From: Erinaceus europaeus
Lineage: Eukaryota; Chordata; Mammalia; Eulipotyphla; Erinaceidae
Reading direction: 5' to 3'
DNA: 64,000 nt
Assembly: GCF_950295315.1 (NCBI RefSeq)
Contig: NC_080175.1
Coordinates: forward strand, 69,811,357 to 69,875,356
In this document: positions 32,331 through 43,180 of the stretch, piece by piece
Numbering within the stretch: position 1 is the first letter of the stretch
Layout: the number at the start of each line of letters is the position of its first letter
Made by a program: the position numbers and the translations under genes
The notes under the pieces: model-generated
Told to the model about the DNA's origin: nothing
Database searches by the model: none
Seen by the model: the letters and a program-made list of their open reading frames with translations, nothing else

Positions 32331-33812
32331 CACCAAGTCATCTTTCCGTCCATGGATAGGAACAATAAATTATAGTTTTACTCTATTATAGGTACAAACT
32401 GTATTCACTTATAATATTTTATTATTACTGATCTTAACTTGTTTTTGCTTAGAGGAGATCTTTTTTTGATCTGTGAGCAATCTTTAGTTACCTTGGACCA
32501 AGATGAAACACAGCATAAATTGTGCCATGTAAATTAATGGAACATGGTATAAAAGTTTTCAGGAGAAATAAAGATTAACTTGTTTAGGAAACAGTGCATG
32601 TATTTATCCTTCGAAACAGAATCTCAGGTTGCCTCTTCTCTGACCTCCCAGCTCTATTTACAGCCTTGCCTTTTGTTGTGGTATCTGAATCTTTGTGAAT
32701 CTTAGGGTGAGCTGCTGGTAGGACCCACCTGACAAAGCAATTGCTATTCAGGTCTCTCTTCCCACCTGGAGCACACAAAGTGTAGAGAAGTTTCCCTCTA
32801 AGCACATCACTTGCTTAAAATATTCTTTCTTGTTATCTAACGATGGCAAGAAAAGATTCCAGAAAATAGCTTGCACTTGCATTACAATTATCAGGAACTT
32901 GGTAAGTTAAAGATAGGAGAAATATTAGGAAGTTTAGGTACAAACTAATCCTGCCCTGGTAAAAATCACCTGTGTGTGCTCATTAAGTAAGGATAGAAAT
33001 CATTCTCAAACATATGTAAGATGAAAACACAAAAGTTTGACTATTTTGCATCTGTAGCTTTTATCTTCTTTCTCCTTCCTCTGTATCCACTGTATGGATC
33101 CCCACCTTTATTTTGAAATAGCAGCATAAAGAGGACAATAAGCAGAATGAAAGCAATGTGTGTATGTAGAAATGTAAAAAAAAAAAAAAAGAACATATTG
33201 TTGGGCTAAACATTCAACTAGAAACCCAGCTGATACAAGGTAAAATTAAGCTGACTTAAACATTTATCATTTCATTACAGTGTCTGTATTTCTTTAGATT
33301 TCGACAATGCTCTACATCACTAAGAGCTAAGTGTATATTTTAAATGAGCAGGAATTTCCTTTAGTATCTATTCATCCAGTTTCACTAGGAATTCCCCAAG
33401 GCTCATCTATCACCCAATTCTTCCCTGTGCAAATTGCTCATTCTGTTCAACTATGTGATAAAGGGTTAGATTAAAATGAAAGATCAATAATTTTTTTCCT
33501 CCTGATCTATGAAAAATATCTGGATACACTTTAAGCTTATGTGATCATAATGACCTAACACTAGTTTATTTATTCCACAGCCTTCAACAAAGCACCTGAC
33601 ACTCTGTTGAGCCCTGAGTATTATGAGGGAGCAAAAGAAGATAAACACTAAAAAAAAAAAAAAAAAAGATAAACACTGTGCCCTTTTGGGTTTTAATTCC
33701 AGGGAGAGAGATAATAACCAAGTAAGGAAGCATCTAATTACAAATGGAATTAAGCAAAGGGAAGATATATATGAGGAGGCTGCTCAGAAGAGAAGTTTCC
33801 TAATTTTTTTAT
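32331..33812. other. Long repeat-poor stretch
   Basis: About 1.5 kb with only short A-runs (about 33178-33190 and 33650-33667). The second sits between two copies of 'aagataaacact', a tiny duplication around a poly-A run. No exon recognised. Confidence 0.4.
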
Positions 33813-33814
33813 TG

Positions 33815-34015
33815 TAACATTTATTTTTTATTGGGTAGATACAGAGAGATATTTAGAAGGAAAGGGAAATATAGAAGGGGAGAGGAAGAGGTACACCTGC
33901 AGCACTGCTTCACCACTCCTGAAAACTCCCTCTGCAAGTGGGGATGCAGGGCTTGAACCTGGGTCCTTACACGTGGCATGTGCTTTCCACTACCTATACA
34001 CCAGGCATTCCCAAA
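33815..34015 (-). mobile_element. SINE-A copy
   Basis: T-rich edge, 'ttattgggtagatacagag', 'acacctgcagcactgcttcac', 'cagggcttgaacctgggtcc' and a partial head. Confidence 0.75.
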
Positions 34016-34179
34016 GTTAACCTAAATCCAAGTACTGAAAAACCAAGAGAGGAATTTTTCACTTTTATGCAGTGGGACAAAGAAACAACTTTGCAGTAAA
34101 CTAGAACAGCATGTCCAAAGGCCCCCAGAGAGAACTCTAGCATGCTATGGTGCTGACTTAACTCTCCTTTCTCTCCTTC

Positions 34180-34275
34180 CAGAGTGAGAGGAGATCTGGA
34201 CCTCTAGGTTCTGCTACTAAAGATTTGTCCTTGATCTTGACTTTGTTTGCAAGTTTCCCTTTGAAGTTCAAGTCT
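34180..34275 (+). mobile_element. Possible MIR fragment
   Basis: 'gagatctggacctctaggtt' and 'ctgctactaaag' fit the MIR 5' half; the core is poorly kept. Confidence 0.35.
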
Positions 34276-34319
34276 TCAAATTATAAAACTTAATAAATAT
34301 ATGTGTATATACATACATA

Positions 34320-34475
34320 TATAGTATATTAATTAATTTATTTAGAGATAGATGGAGAGAGAGAGAGAGAAAGATAGAGAGAGAGAGAGGAGCAATGTTG
34401 GGGTTTGTCCTGGGACATGAGAACCTCAGTCATGAAAGTCATTTACATAACCATTATGCTGTCTCCCCAGCTGAA
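34320..34475 (-). mobile_element. SINE-B-related copy with (GA)n body
   Basis: A GA-rich body (34350-34390) is followed by 'gggacatgagaacctcagtc' and 'ataaccattatgctgtctcc', the reversed SINE-B head. Confidence 0.55.
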
Positions 34476-34589
34476 GATTATTAAATTTTTAAACCCATTT
34501 CTTCTCAGTTTACTATCATTCTTTATGTCAGCTTTTTATATAAACAAAAAGCTAGAACATTCAGCCCACCTGCTCCTTATGTGCTAGTG

Positions 34590-34591
<2 letters not shown>

Positions 34592-34633
<42 letters not shown>
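34592..34633. repeat. (GT)n microsatellite
   Basis: About 42 bp of GT repeat. Confidence 0.95.
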
Positions 34634-34635
<2 letters not shown>

Positions 34636-34651
34636 ATATAACCTGAAGTTG

Positions 34652-34770
34652 GGATGATAGCTCAGCTGCTAAAGCACTGCCATACCTGTACCAGCTGTAC
34701 ATTTCTCTCTCTCTCTTTGTGAATTTCTATATAGTATAAAATAAGTACATAAAATATTTTTAAAGTCACA
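34652..34770 (+). mobile_element. SINE-C fragment
   Basis: 'ttgggatgatagctcagctg' head, then a short CT body and A-rich tail; the middle is deleted. Confidence 0.45.
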
Positions 34771-35155
34771 TAACCCAATTTGAAAAATGCCTAGAGTAAG
34801 ACAGAAATATAACCATTAACATTTTCTTCAGATATTACTTCATCTAGACTTTGTCATTGAACAGTGGATCTTAAGAGCCTTTAATTTGTCTTCATGGTAT
34901 AATATAACTAACTCCCATTAGCCTAGAAGTAAAGAAAATTACCCTATCCTTTAATCATGCCTTTGTTGTTGGTGATTTGAGTAGCAATATAATTTTATCA
35001 TTTTGAAGGGACCAGGGAGATTGCTTATAATACCAGTTTGAACTACTTCATTGGGGCTGAATTCCCAGAAGAGAAGTTTCTAGGTCACAGGACATGAGGA
35101 CATTTGAAGTGAGTAGCTGGGTAAACTGAGAACTCACAGGGTCATTCATCAGAAA
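34771..35155. other. Unassigned DNA
   Basis: A possible SINE head fragment at about 35010-35050 ('gggaccagggagattgctta'), otherwise nothing. Confidence 0.35.
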
Positions 35156-35159
35156 TAAT

Positions 35160-35266
35160 AGGTAGTTAAAAAGAATAAGAAAGCTATCGGGAGGGGTGGG
35201 ATACAGTGTTCAGGTGGTGGGAATTGTGTGGAGTTGTACCCCTCTTATCCTATGGTTTTCCCAACG

Positions 35267-35272
<6 letters not shown>
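35160..35272 (+). mobile_element. E-element, last ~110 bp
   Basis: 'agaaagctatcgggagggg', 'ggtggtgggaattgtgtgg' and 'cctatggttttcccaacg' are the 3' terminus. A TA microsatellite stands where the A-rich tail should be. Confidence 0.8.

Positions 35273-35337
<65 letters not shown>
35270..35337. repeat. (TA)n microsatellite
   Basis: About 66 bp of uninterrupted TA repeat, self-complementary and therefore cruciform-prone. Likely grew from the tail of the adjoining E-element. Confidence 0.95.
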
Positions 35338-35338
<1 letters not shown>

Positions 35339-35339
35339 T

Positions 35340-36075
35340 GTCTAAAACTTGTCTTGAAGGCTGTCAGCTTTGCATTATGCTGAGTGGGTGCTGTGAACTG
35401 GTTGGACTTTTTGAGAAACTTAGACAAAGGGGCAGGTCCTGGCATAGTGGGAGAGGAGACAGCTGGTTGTAGCCAGAGGTGATGAAACTGTGAGAATGAA
35501 TGGGGTTGGGTAAAGGAGATATAATGGGATTTAGGAAAGGGCTTTTATACGGAGCCTACAGTCTCTTTTACAAAATGCTTGTAATGTTTGTTCACTCTCT
35601 GTCTTCAAGAAGTTCAGACAGGTCACATGGAAATTTGCAGAGGCTTGTACACAAAGGCTGATGAATGCAAACTTCAAAAGGATATCTGCAAAGCTTGCAT
35701 GCTATGAATCTCTAAAGTAGGTATCTGGGTTAAGGCTATAAGCTCTGGGAACACAAAAAGCCATAAAAGAGGCTTTCAGCTACTGCCTGATGGTGTGGAA
35801 TTTGGGAGGTGAAAGTGGGGGTAGGGCTTTTGAAGAGCACTGGAATGATGTTTTCCAAGTTACATCCTAAAAATATATATCATTTTCAACTTCATCCCCA
35901 CACCCACCCCCTTACACACATACACCACAATAAAAAGGGTCTGGCAAATAAACAGATGAAACATAACAAAAAAACAATTTTTTAGTCGCTAAGAACAAAA
36001 TAGCAGATGCCAAAAGGGGAGGTGGGGGGAAACTAGGGAAAGTGTTTACTCTATGATGATAGATAAAAACTAGGC
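35340..36075. other. Repeat-poor DNA
   Basis: About 730 bp with no repeat or exon recognised. Confidence 0.4.
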
Positions 36076-36077
36076 AC

Positions 36078-36345
36078 TGGGGGTCTGTTGGTAGCGCAGT
36101 GGGTTAAGCCTACGTGGGAAAAAGCTCATGGATCCCTGTTCAAACCCCTGGCTCCCCACCTGCAGGGGTGTCACTTCACAGGTGGTGAAGCAGGTCTGCA
36201 GGTGTCTGTCTTTCTCTCCCCTTCTCTGTCTTCTCCTCCTCTCTCCATTTCTCTCTGTCCTAACAATGACGACATCCAATAACAACAACAATAATAACTA
36301 CAACAACAATAAAAAACAAGGGCAACAAAAAGGAAAAAAAAAAAG
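36078..36345 (+). mobile_element. SINE-A copy
   Basis: 'gggggtctgttggtagcgc' head with 'tagcgcagtgg' as box A, 'caggtggtgaagcaggtctgc', CT body and 'caacaataataactacaac' tail. Confidence 0.88.
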
Positions 36346-36540
36346 TTCAAGGTATCAGTTCACTAAGTAAAGCACACACTTTACCGTGATGAAGACCTGG
36401 GTCCCAGCCCCCAACCACCACACAGGAACACCATGTAGTAGGGAAGCTGAATGGGTGGTGTAGCACTGCTGCTGTGTCTCTCCTCCTCTCTCTCTTTCTC
36501 TATCTCTCACCCTCTTACCTGAAGAGAAAAAAACAAGAAA
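36346..36540 (+). mobile_element. SINE-C-related copy
   Basis: It directly follows the SINE-A tail: 'ggtatcagttcactaagtaa', 'gacctgggtcccagccc', 'ggtgtagcactgctgctg' and a CT body. Confidence 0.5.
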
Positions 36541-37420
36541 GAATGAGTTAAGCAAGAACAATAGGATTATGCAGATGTAAAGATGCAAAAAATCCTTGGA
36601 GACAAACCAACAAAAAATATGAATTAATTTAGACATCTGGTTGGCTTTATTCATTGATTCATGTATCAAGGAGCAGTGCATACAACAAGGACACTGTAAG
36701 TGTTTGTGAAGAGGGAATATTTTTATAGTCAGAAATAGAGCAAGATGAACTTATTAACAAAAGAAAGAAAAGATCATTTCAGGCAAAACCACTTTTGTCA
36801 GAGAAAGGCAGGAGATGTGCTACCAGTATCATCTTATCTTATAAGTGACAACTAGAAACCTCTATGCCCATTTTTTTGAAATTTGCCTTGGGAGAATTTA
36901 CAACTGTAGGTAACTTAAGAACTATGTCTTTGTGCCTGCCACTCCTGTGAATAACTTCATGTTGGATCTATTGTTTCCTTTCTTATTATTTTTTTAAACA
37001 GTAGTAACATTGGCATCGTTATTCAAGTACTTGCTATATTAGTACTTGTTAGTATTAGCTTGAAACTGTAACGTTATTACATGCACTATATATAGACTCA
37101 TTGATAAAGAAAATTTTGGTAAAGTAAATAAAGTATACCCTTAGGAGACAAGGGTCTTCCAAAGCAACAAAAAGAGATGCGATGTAAATTATTACGTGTC
37201 ATTTATTTCTAAAAATACGTTTATTTCCTAACAACATTTGCAAAAGAGAACAAGTTGAGCACACAAGGATAATGACTACATCCTTCACCACTTCATTCAA
37301 AAAAGGATCCCAGGTCAGTAGGCTAGTGACAAGAACTCTGTTTTGTTTGTTGTTGTTGTTTTTGTTGTTTGTTGATTTTGAAGGTGAGACATCACTCATA
37401 GGATTTCACCTTTCCTGCTG
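36541..37420. other. Repeat-poor DNA
   Basis: About 880 bp with no repeat or gene signal recognised. Confidence 0.4.
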
Positions 37421-37421
37421 T

Positions 37422-37578
37422 TTTTTCATTCAGATAAGAGAGACACACAGAGAAAAAAACAAGCATAGCATGAGAGCCTCCTCTAGTGCCATAGCATCTC
37501 CCATGTGGTGCTGGGGTGCAAAACTTGGCTTTACACATAGTGAGGTGAGGTGAGCTAGCCCTGTCATCCCAACAGAAA
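37422..37578 (-). mobile_element. SINE-C copy
   Basis: 'gagagacacacagagaaa', 'catctcccatgtggtgctgg' and 'gaggtgagctagccctgtc'. A partial duplication 'gtgaggtgaggtgagct' lies at the right end. Confidence 0.6.
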
Positions 37579-37817
37579 CTCATTCTTACAACAATAAAAA
37601 AAACAACAGTACATGTTTTTATTCCACCTTTCCTTTCCAGACTCTACTTCATAACACCCTCCTAAAATAATAAAAAAAACTATATAATTTGTAGAAGAAA
37701 AAATAATGAATAAATTCAGGAGGAATGTTAAAATTGGAGCATCATTGTTTTAAAGCTCACTGCAAAATGGTAAATAAAAACTCATATACAAGATTCATGG
37801 GGAATTTTTTTTTTTAA

Positions 37818-38045
37818 TGGATGGGGTAACACATCTGATTCACTTTAAAGCAGGAAAATCCTGTGAGTGTTTCCACTGTCTTAAGAGTTCTGTTGTCCTT
37901 TGGAGAAGTTTCGGTTCTGTGGTGTGTCACCTTTTGCTATGTGTCTCTCCATTGCTTTTGTTCTCTCTAAATAATGATACTCAGAGATGTCACTCAAGCT
38001 TGCAGCCCTGGTCTCATTCTCTGGCACAACATATAGATAAATAAG
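37818..38045 (+). mobile_element. Diverged SINE
   Basis: 'ggatggggtaacacatctg' head and a CT-containing body; family uncertain. Confidence 0.3.
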
Positions 38046-38137
38046 CAAACTTCAAATATATTTACCAAGCATTTTATCTATCCTTTAGTGACAGGTATGT
38101 CAACAGTATTCTTTGGCGTAAGAATATCTTGTTATTG

Positions 38138-38395
38138 GGATTCGGTGATAGCACAGCGGGTTAAGCGCATGTGGCACAAAGCACAAGGACCAGCATAAGG
38201 ATCCCGGTTAGAGCCTCTGGCTGCTTCCCCACCTGCTAGGGTGTCACTTCACAGGTGGTGAAGCAGGTCTGCAGGTGTCTCTCTCTCACCCTCTGTCTTC
38301 CCCTCCTTTCTCCAATTCTCTCTGTCCTATCTAACAACGACATCAACAATAATAACTACAACAATAGAAAACAAGGGCGACAAAAAGGGGAAATA
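38138..38395 (+). mobile_element. SINE-A copy
   Basis: 'gggattcggtgatagcacag' head, 'caggtggtgaagcaggtctgc' and a CT body are well preserved; the tail runs into an AT-rich repeat. Confidence 0.88.
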
Positions 38396-38405
38396 TATAT
38401 ATAAT

Positions 38406-38471
38406 ATATATATAATCTTGTTACAATATATATAATCTTGTTACAATATACTTGAGATTCTCAAGTATATT
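38406..38471. repeat. 20-bp tandem repeat plus 13-nt-arm palindrome
   Basis: ATATATATAATCTTGTTACA occurs twice without a mismatch (38406-38425, 38426-38445). It is followed immediately by a perfect palindrome with 13-nt arms and a 1-nt centre (38445-38471), arms AATATACTTGAGA / TCTCAAGTATATT. Confidence 0.95.
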
Positions 38472-38489
38472 TCAGACCACCACCAGGTC

Positions 38490-38712
38490 ACTAAAACCTC
38501 CAGTAGCCCGGCACACCCAGTTGAGCACATATGTCACAATGCACAAGGACCTGGCTTCAGATCTCCAGTCCCCATCCAAAGGAAGGAAACTTCATGAGTA
38601 CTGCAGTGCTGCAGGTGTCTCTCTTTCTCTCTACTTACTATCTCTCCTCCTCTTCTCTATTTCACTTTTTTCTATTAAATAAGATAAAATTAATATATTT
38701 TTTTAAAAAAAT
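38490..38712 (+). mobile_element. Diverged SINE-A
   Basis: 'cacacccagttgagcacata', 'gcacaaggacctggcttcag', 'gtgctgcaggtgtctctc' and an A-rich tail. Confidence 0.6.
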
Positions 38713-39560
38713 CTCTAGGGAACTCGCAGGCTCCTGAATGTCTAGAGACCTTATCTCTCACCTTTTGATCAAATGTCTCAGCAAGGCATCTAGAGTCCTT
38801 ACTATTTTTGTTCATCAGTTTCAGTTAACAGGATATCATAACTCCTGTAAAATGATGTTCTGTTTCATGGCTAATCCACAAGCAATAGTAAAAGCAGCCT
38901 GAGATCAGTGAAATAATATATGTGCAAGACACTGGGTTAGCAAAGGAAAAGAAAAGGATTTTTGCCACAAATACCAGGGTTCTACTTTTTTAACTGCCAT
39001 AAAACACTCATATTAGTTTTGATTTAGCTTGCTTTGTACTTCTTAAAAGAGGCTTATGTTTGATCTTCAGCTTTGTATGTTCTCCAACTACAGATGAATG
39101 GTTTCATTAAATGTTGTCAAGAAAACCCTCCACCATCACAATTAGTTTTGCTGATTAATAGATCTAAACCCTTCACTTTCCCCCTCAATACATCAATACC
39201 TGTCTTTCTTCAATGCATCAATAGCGCTCAGCAATAGCCACCAATTCCACTGTACTTAGATCTGCCATTAACTTAGTACCTCAAAATTCCTGCAGTAGAA
39301 TGTCAACCACTGCTTCTCCTGTTTAACACAGGTAAAAGGTTTAACAGCAGCCTTGCTATAAAACACTCTACTGCCAGTCTTTCCTTTTATCTGTGAGTGA
39401 TCTAACCCCAGACTTCCCAGTACAAATCCTTTCTCCAGGCATTAATATCTTATTGCAGATTAGGAGCAGTCTGAGGGCGAATCCTTTTCTGTAAGTTATT
39501 TATTCAATGAAGGAACAGTGTTACTGGAGAATGAGAGGAGCAGAATAGTCCAGTTGAGCA
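38713..39560. other. Repeat-poor DNA
   Basis: About 850 bp with no repeat recognised and no convincing exon. Confidence 0.4.
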
Positions 39561-39563
39561 AGA

Positions 39564-39739
39564 ATGTGATTCCAGGGGGTGGGGGCAGATAGCATAATGG
39601 TTATGTAAAAAGACTCTCATGCCTGAGGCTTCAAAGTCCCAGGTTCAGTCCCTAGCACCACCATAAGCCAGAGCTCAACAGTGCTCTGATAAACAAATAA
39701 ACAAAAAAAAAGAAACATTAAAAAAAAATGTGATCTCAG
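39564..39739 (+). mobile_element. SINE-B with TSD
   Basis: 'gggcagatagcataatgg' head, 'catgcctgaggcttc', 'caggttcagtcc' and 'caacagtgctctg' lead to an A-rich tail. Flanking 'aatgtgattccag' and 'aatgtgatctcag' look like a TSD with one transition. Confidence 0.85.
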
Positions 39740-39994
39740 CTGCGGATGAGGACGTGCATGACAACCCAGGAAGTTCTGAAGAACTTAAGGAGCCTGTGTG
39801 TCAGTCAGCCAAGTCTTTCTCCTATTTGGATAGGTGAGTGGGGGTGAAGGGGTGAGGCACAGTGGTTCCCTGGTTCTAGTTTATCAACAGTAATTCCCAG
39901 CAAAGGGCTGAAACTAATAAGGGAGTTACTGACCAATATTCATAGCACCCAGGAGATGGGCATACCAGCTGCTACAGAGTGTCTTTGGAACTCC
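39740..39994. other. Unassigned DNA
   Basis: A short open stretch ends at the donor-like 'ggatag|gtgagtg' near 39832; see the rejected items. Confidence 0.3.
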
Positions 39995-39999
39995 AACAA

Positions 40000-40331
40000 A
40001 GAAAATAGGTTTGGAGCAGAAAGGGAACACAATCCTTTATTTGCGCTGGAACCTCAGAGTTGAGTGAGAGAGCAGCAGTTTGGGCCATGTGGAGGTAGCA
40101 AAAAAGGCTACCTCATGCAGCAACCTTCCCTCCGTCTAATCACCAAAGTGAAAGGCAGGCAAGAGAAAGAGGGGCGAAATAAAAAGGGCTTTTATGGGAA
40201 TAGCTCTCATGAGAATGAGAAGGGGGAGGAGTAACCATAGCACTCCAGGGTAGGATAATAACTCTTGCGGGAATGGGAAGGGGGAGGAGTAACCAAAGCA
40301 CTCCAACTATCGCGGCCCGCGCTCAACAACA
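40000..40331 (-). mobile_element. ERV LTR, copy a (3' end truncated)
   Basis: On the minus strand it begins TGTTGTTGAGCGCGGGCC at 40331. It carries two ~57-bp direct repeats (40203-40247, 40261-40305), a TATA-like motif (reverse of 40187-40198) and AATAAAGG (reverse of about 40034-40042). It resembles copy b from the U3 repeats through the polyadenylation signal but lacks b's last ~20 bp. Class II is suggested by the TGTTG start only. Confidence 0.75.
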
Positions 40332-40506
40332 AAATTACAAAAATAAAATCTCTCTTCCAGTAAGGAAGAAATTAAAAAGAAATAGGTGCATCTAAACCTA
40401 CTGAAAAGAGTAAAGTAAGGGAAGGCTTTGTAATTTTGACTAGTCAGCTTTCAGGATAGGCATGCACATTTTCATTGTGATCGTCCTCCTCTGTTGTTGA
40501 GCCAGA
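40332..40506. other. Spacer between the two LTRs
   Basis: 175 bp with no retroviral gene sequence visible. Next to LTR b the minus strand repeats 'gctcaacaaca' a second time (about 40492-40502). I do not recognise a primer-binding site. Confidence 0.5.
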
Positions 40507-40985
40507 TGTTGTTGAGCGCGGCCGCGGAGATGAGAGAGAGGGGGTCCGGAGTGAAGAGGAAACACAAATCTTTATTTGCGCTGGCACCTCAGAGTTGGGT
40601 GCTAGAGAGGCAGGTTGGGCCACGTGGAGGTAGTGAAAATGGCCGCCTCACGCAGTAACCTTTCCTGCGTCTGAACACCGGAGTGAAGCGCTGGCAAGAG
40701 AGCGAGGTACAGAAGAAGAAAGGCTTTTATAGGAGCAGCTTTCGTGAGAATGGGAAGGGGAGGAGTAACCATAGCACTCCAGGATAGGGTAATAACTCTC
40801 GTGAGAATGGGAGGGGGGAGGAGTAACCAAAGCACTCCAAATATCGAGGGGATATAGACAATGCCCTGAGGGCACAACATGGCTGAACAGGCACTCCGAG
40901 AATGTCCCAACTCTCGTGGGAACTAGCAGTAGCCTGAGGGGAAAACATGGCAGATGTGAATGCATCTGCACAATTTCCCAGCACT
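40507..40985 (-). mobile_element. ERV LTR, copy b
   Basis: The 3' end on the minus strand is GCGGCCGCGCTCAACAACA (ending at 40507). Two tandem U3 repeats lie at 40738-40781 and 40795-40839, a TATA-like TATAAAAG is the reverse of about 40723-40731, and AATAAAG is the reverse of about 40570-40577. The 5' boundary is uncertain: TGTTGTGCCC at 40879 is one candidate, but repeat-like sequence continues to about 40985. Confidence 0.78.
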
Positions 40986-40989
40986 CCTC

Positions 40990-42600
40990 CATCTTAACCC
41001 ACTCATCATCCTCCTTTCTCTGTCCATTCTTCTGTGCATCCTGTAACTTTTGATTTCTGGTACCTCTTTCTTATTCTGCAACCCTTCTCTAGTCAACCTT
41101 GTCCATTCAAATGGTATTTTTTTAAGTTTAAAGACTTGATGCAACATGATAATATTAATCAGGCTTTCTTAAGGGTGAGAGATGAACTCTCAATTACAGT
41201 GTGTTACAACAAAAAGGTTTTTATATTATATATACACACAATGTGTTATTTTGTACTTACTATACATCTCATTGTATATAATGAAGCTTACTGTACAATA
41301 AACCTTTTTTCTACAAACCGCAGAACATTATGAGTTGGAAGTGAGTCTGAGTCTGTGTCTCTGTTTGGAATGTGCTATTGTTGGCTGGAAATGATTCATA
41401 ATATTTGGGGCAGGTATTTTGTCTTTGTCTATCAAGAATCTTAAATCATTGAAAGCATTTTGATCATTGAAGTCATTTCATGAGCATTTCCCATACTAAA
41501 GTGTACTTTAGTTTAACAAAATATTCTTAACTATGAGTTAAGTTAATCTTTTTTGCAAGAAATAAAATTATAGTGTCATGTTAAGTAAATAATAATAATA
41601 AGGAATACTAACATAGGGAATAGCTTTCATGACTTGATAAGCTCTCAGATGCCTAGATGATACTCAGCCTAGTCACTGCCCTGATAATAAATTTCTTCTT
41701 TTTGAACAATGTGACTGATTTTTTCCTGTCTTGATATCCTGAGTGATACAGTACTTCTGGTTCTGAGTTGGAATTTCTCCAGATCATGCCCACAAGCAAA
41801 CAGAGTTTGGCATCTTTTTTGCTCAGAATCAGTCAAGTGACTGATCTGACTGTAAAGGTGTCTGAGAACTGTCTTGAGTCCACAAATATCAGTGCAATTA
41901 ACAGTTTCTGCCACACTGCTTAATTTTCAAGAAGTCATACACACATTGTCAACACCTCCCAGATACCACTTTTGCAGCTAAGAAACTTTACACAAATCAA
42001 TTTCTGCAAAAACTCAAAACACTCTGTAAATAGAGTGATCTGGATTTATTTACTTTTTTTTCACCAAGCCACTCACATTGAAATGATTCAGTTCGCCCAA
42101 AAGTCTTGGGAATGGCAGAAGCTTTATGTACTTAGTAATTAGAGACTGTGTTTCAAAGCTAGTATGGGAAGATTGTTTTCTTTTAGTCATTCTAGAATGA
42201 AACTATTGCTACCTGCTATTATATGACAATATCAGCAAAATAATAATAAACATCAGAAAAATAAGGATGATTTATTAGCATAAAATATACAGCTCTGTGT
42301 GTTTTATTTATCTGAGGGAACCTTAAAGTAACTAAAGAAAAAAGAATACATCTTGTCTGTGTGTGAAGGTTTAGTTTTCATTTTCAACTACAATGGATCT
42401 TCGTAGTCAAAACAAATGTAGGTAAGCAGTCCATAGCTTAGTTAGTGAGAATTTCTAATAGTAAACTTCATTACTTTTGAAGTTAGAACAAAGAGATTAT
42501 TAACGTCAAAAGAATTTTCCTAACTTTACGTTTGTTTGTTTTACACTGCATTAATACTGTGAGAGATGGTTAGGTCTTCTCTTCAAAGGAACACAAATAG
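40990..42600. other. Long repeat-poor stretch
   Basis: About 1.6 kb with no repeat I can name. It includes an 81-codon minus-strand ORF (41669-41914) whose product I do not recognise; base composition and lack of splice or promoter signals argue against a gene. Confidence 0.4.
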
Positions 42601-42612
42601 AACAACTGTTTA

Positions 42613-42668
42613 CTACTATATATACATACATACATACATATATATACACATATATATATATAGAGAGA
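42613..42668. repeat. (TACA)n/(TA)n/(GA)n simple sequence
   Basis: A compound AT-rich simple repeat ending in a short GA run. Confidence 0.85.
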
Positions 42669-42694
42669 GATTTGTTTTAAATAGACAACTTTTT

Positions 42695-42870
42695 AAAAAG
42701 TATTTTATTTGTTTTATTTTTGAGAGAGATGCAGAGAGAGAAAGACACTGAAACATCAGAGCACTGCTCAGCTCTGGTTTATGGTGATGTGGGGGATTGA
42801 ACCTGGGACTTAGGAGCCTCAGGCATGACTCCAGTCTCTTTGCATAGCCATTATGCTATCCACCCCCACT
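42695..42870 (-). mobile_element. SINE-B copy
   Basis: This is the best minus-strand SINE-B: 'cagagcactgctcagctctgg', 'gattgaacctgggactta', 'agcctcaggcatgactc' and 'catagccattatgctatcc'. Confidence 0.88.
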
Positions 42871-42959
42871 CACAAAAATTATCTTTATACATTGTTATCT
42901 ATGACCACTTGTGGCCAGTAGTTCTGTATTCCTTAGGTCAGATGATAGTTCCTTGCAAT

Positions 42960-43180
42960 GCTTGCTAATCCTACAGCAGAAACTCTCAGACTCTCTTCCT
43001 GCTTTCCTTATTTAGGCACTGGGGAGATTGTGAGCTCTGAAGCCCAGCCCAGGGGTGGAGGAGACAGTTCTGCATCAGGTATAAAAGATGGGAGAAGGGT
43101 GGGTTGGGGGGCTGTGCTGCTGCCTGACTGCCACTATTGGCAGCAGGCCCTTTTGCAAAAGAATAAATGCCTTGCTTTGT
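42960..43180 (+). mobile_element. LTR-like block 1
   Basis: A TATA box (TATAAAAG near 43080) is followed about 85 bp later by AATAAA (near 43163), the spacing of an LTR R region. GC-rich sequence lies upstream. TG...CA ends and a TSD were not found. Confidence 0.4.

Noticed and set aside
34140..34290. Possible exon after 'ctcctttctctccttccag'
   Set aside because: The acceptor looks strong, but the following sequence resembles MIR and no donor closes an open frame.
39740..39835. Possible exon ending at 'ggatag|gtgagtg'
   Set aside because: The donor is good and ~30 codons are open, but no acceptor with a pyrimidine tract lies upstream; the left side is a SINE-B insertion.
40332..40506. Retroviral internal region between the two LTRs
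   Set aside because: Only 175 bp, with no gag/pol/env sequence and no recognised primer-binding site next to LTR b.
41669..41914. 81-codon minus-strand ORF with mixed composition
   Set aside because: It looks less repetitive than most, but has no recognised domain, promoter or splice signal, and 80 codons are expected by chance here.
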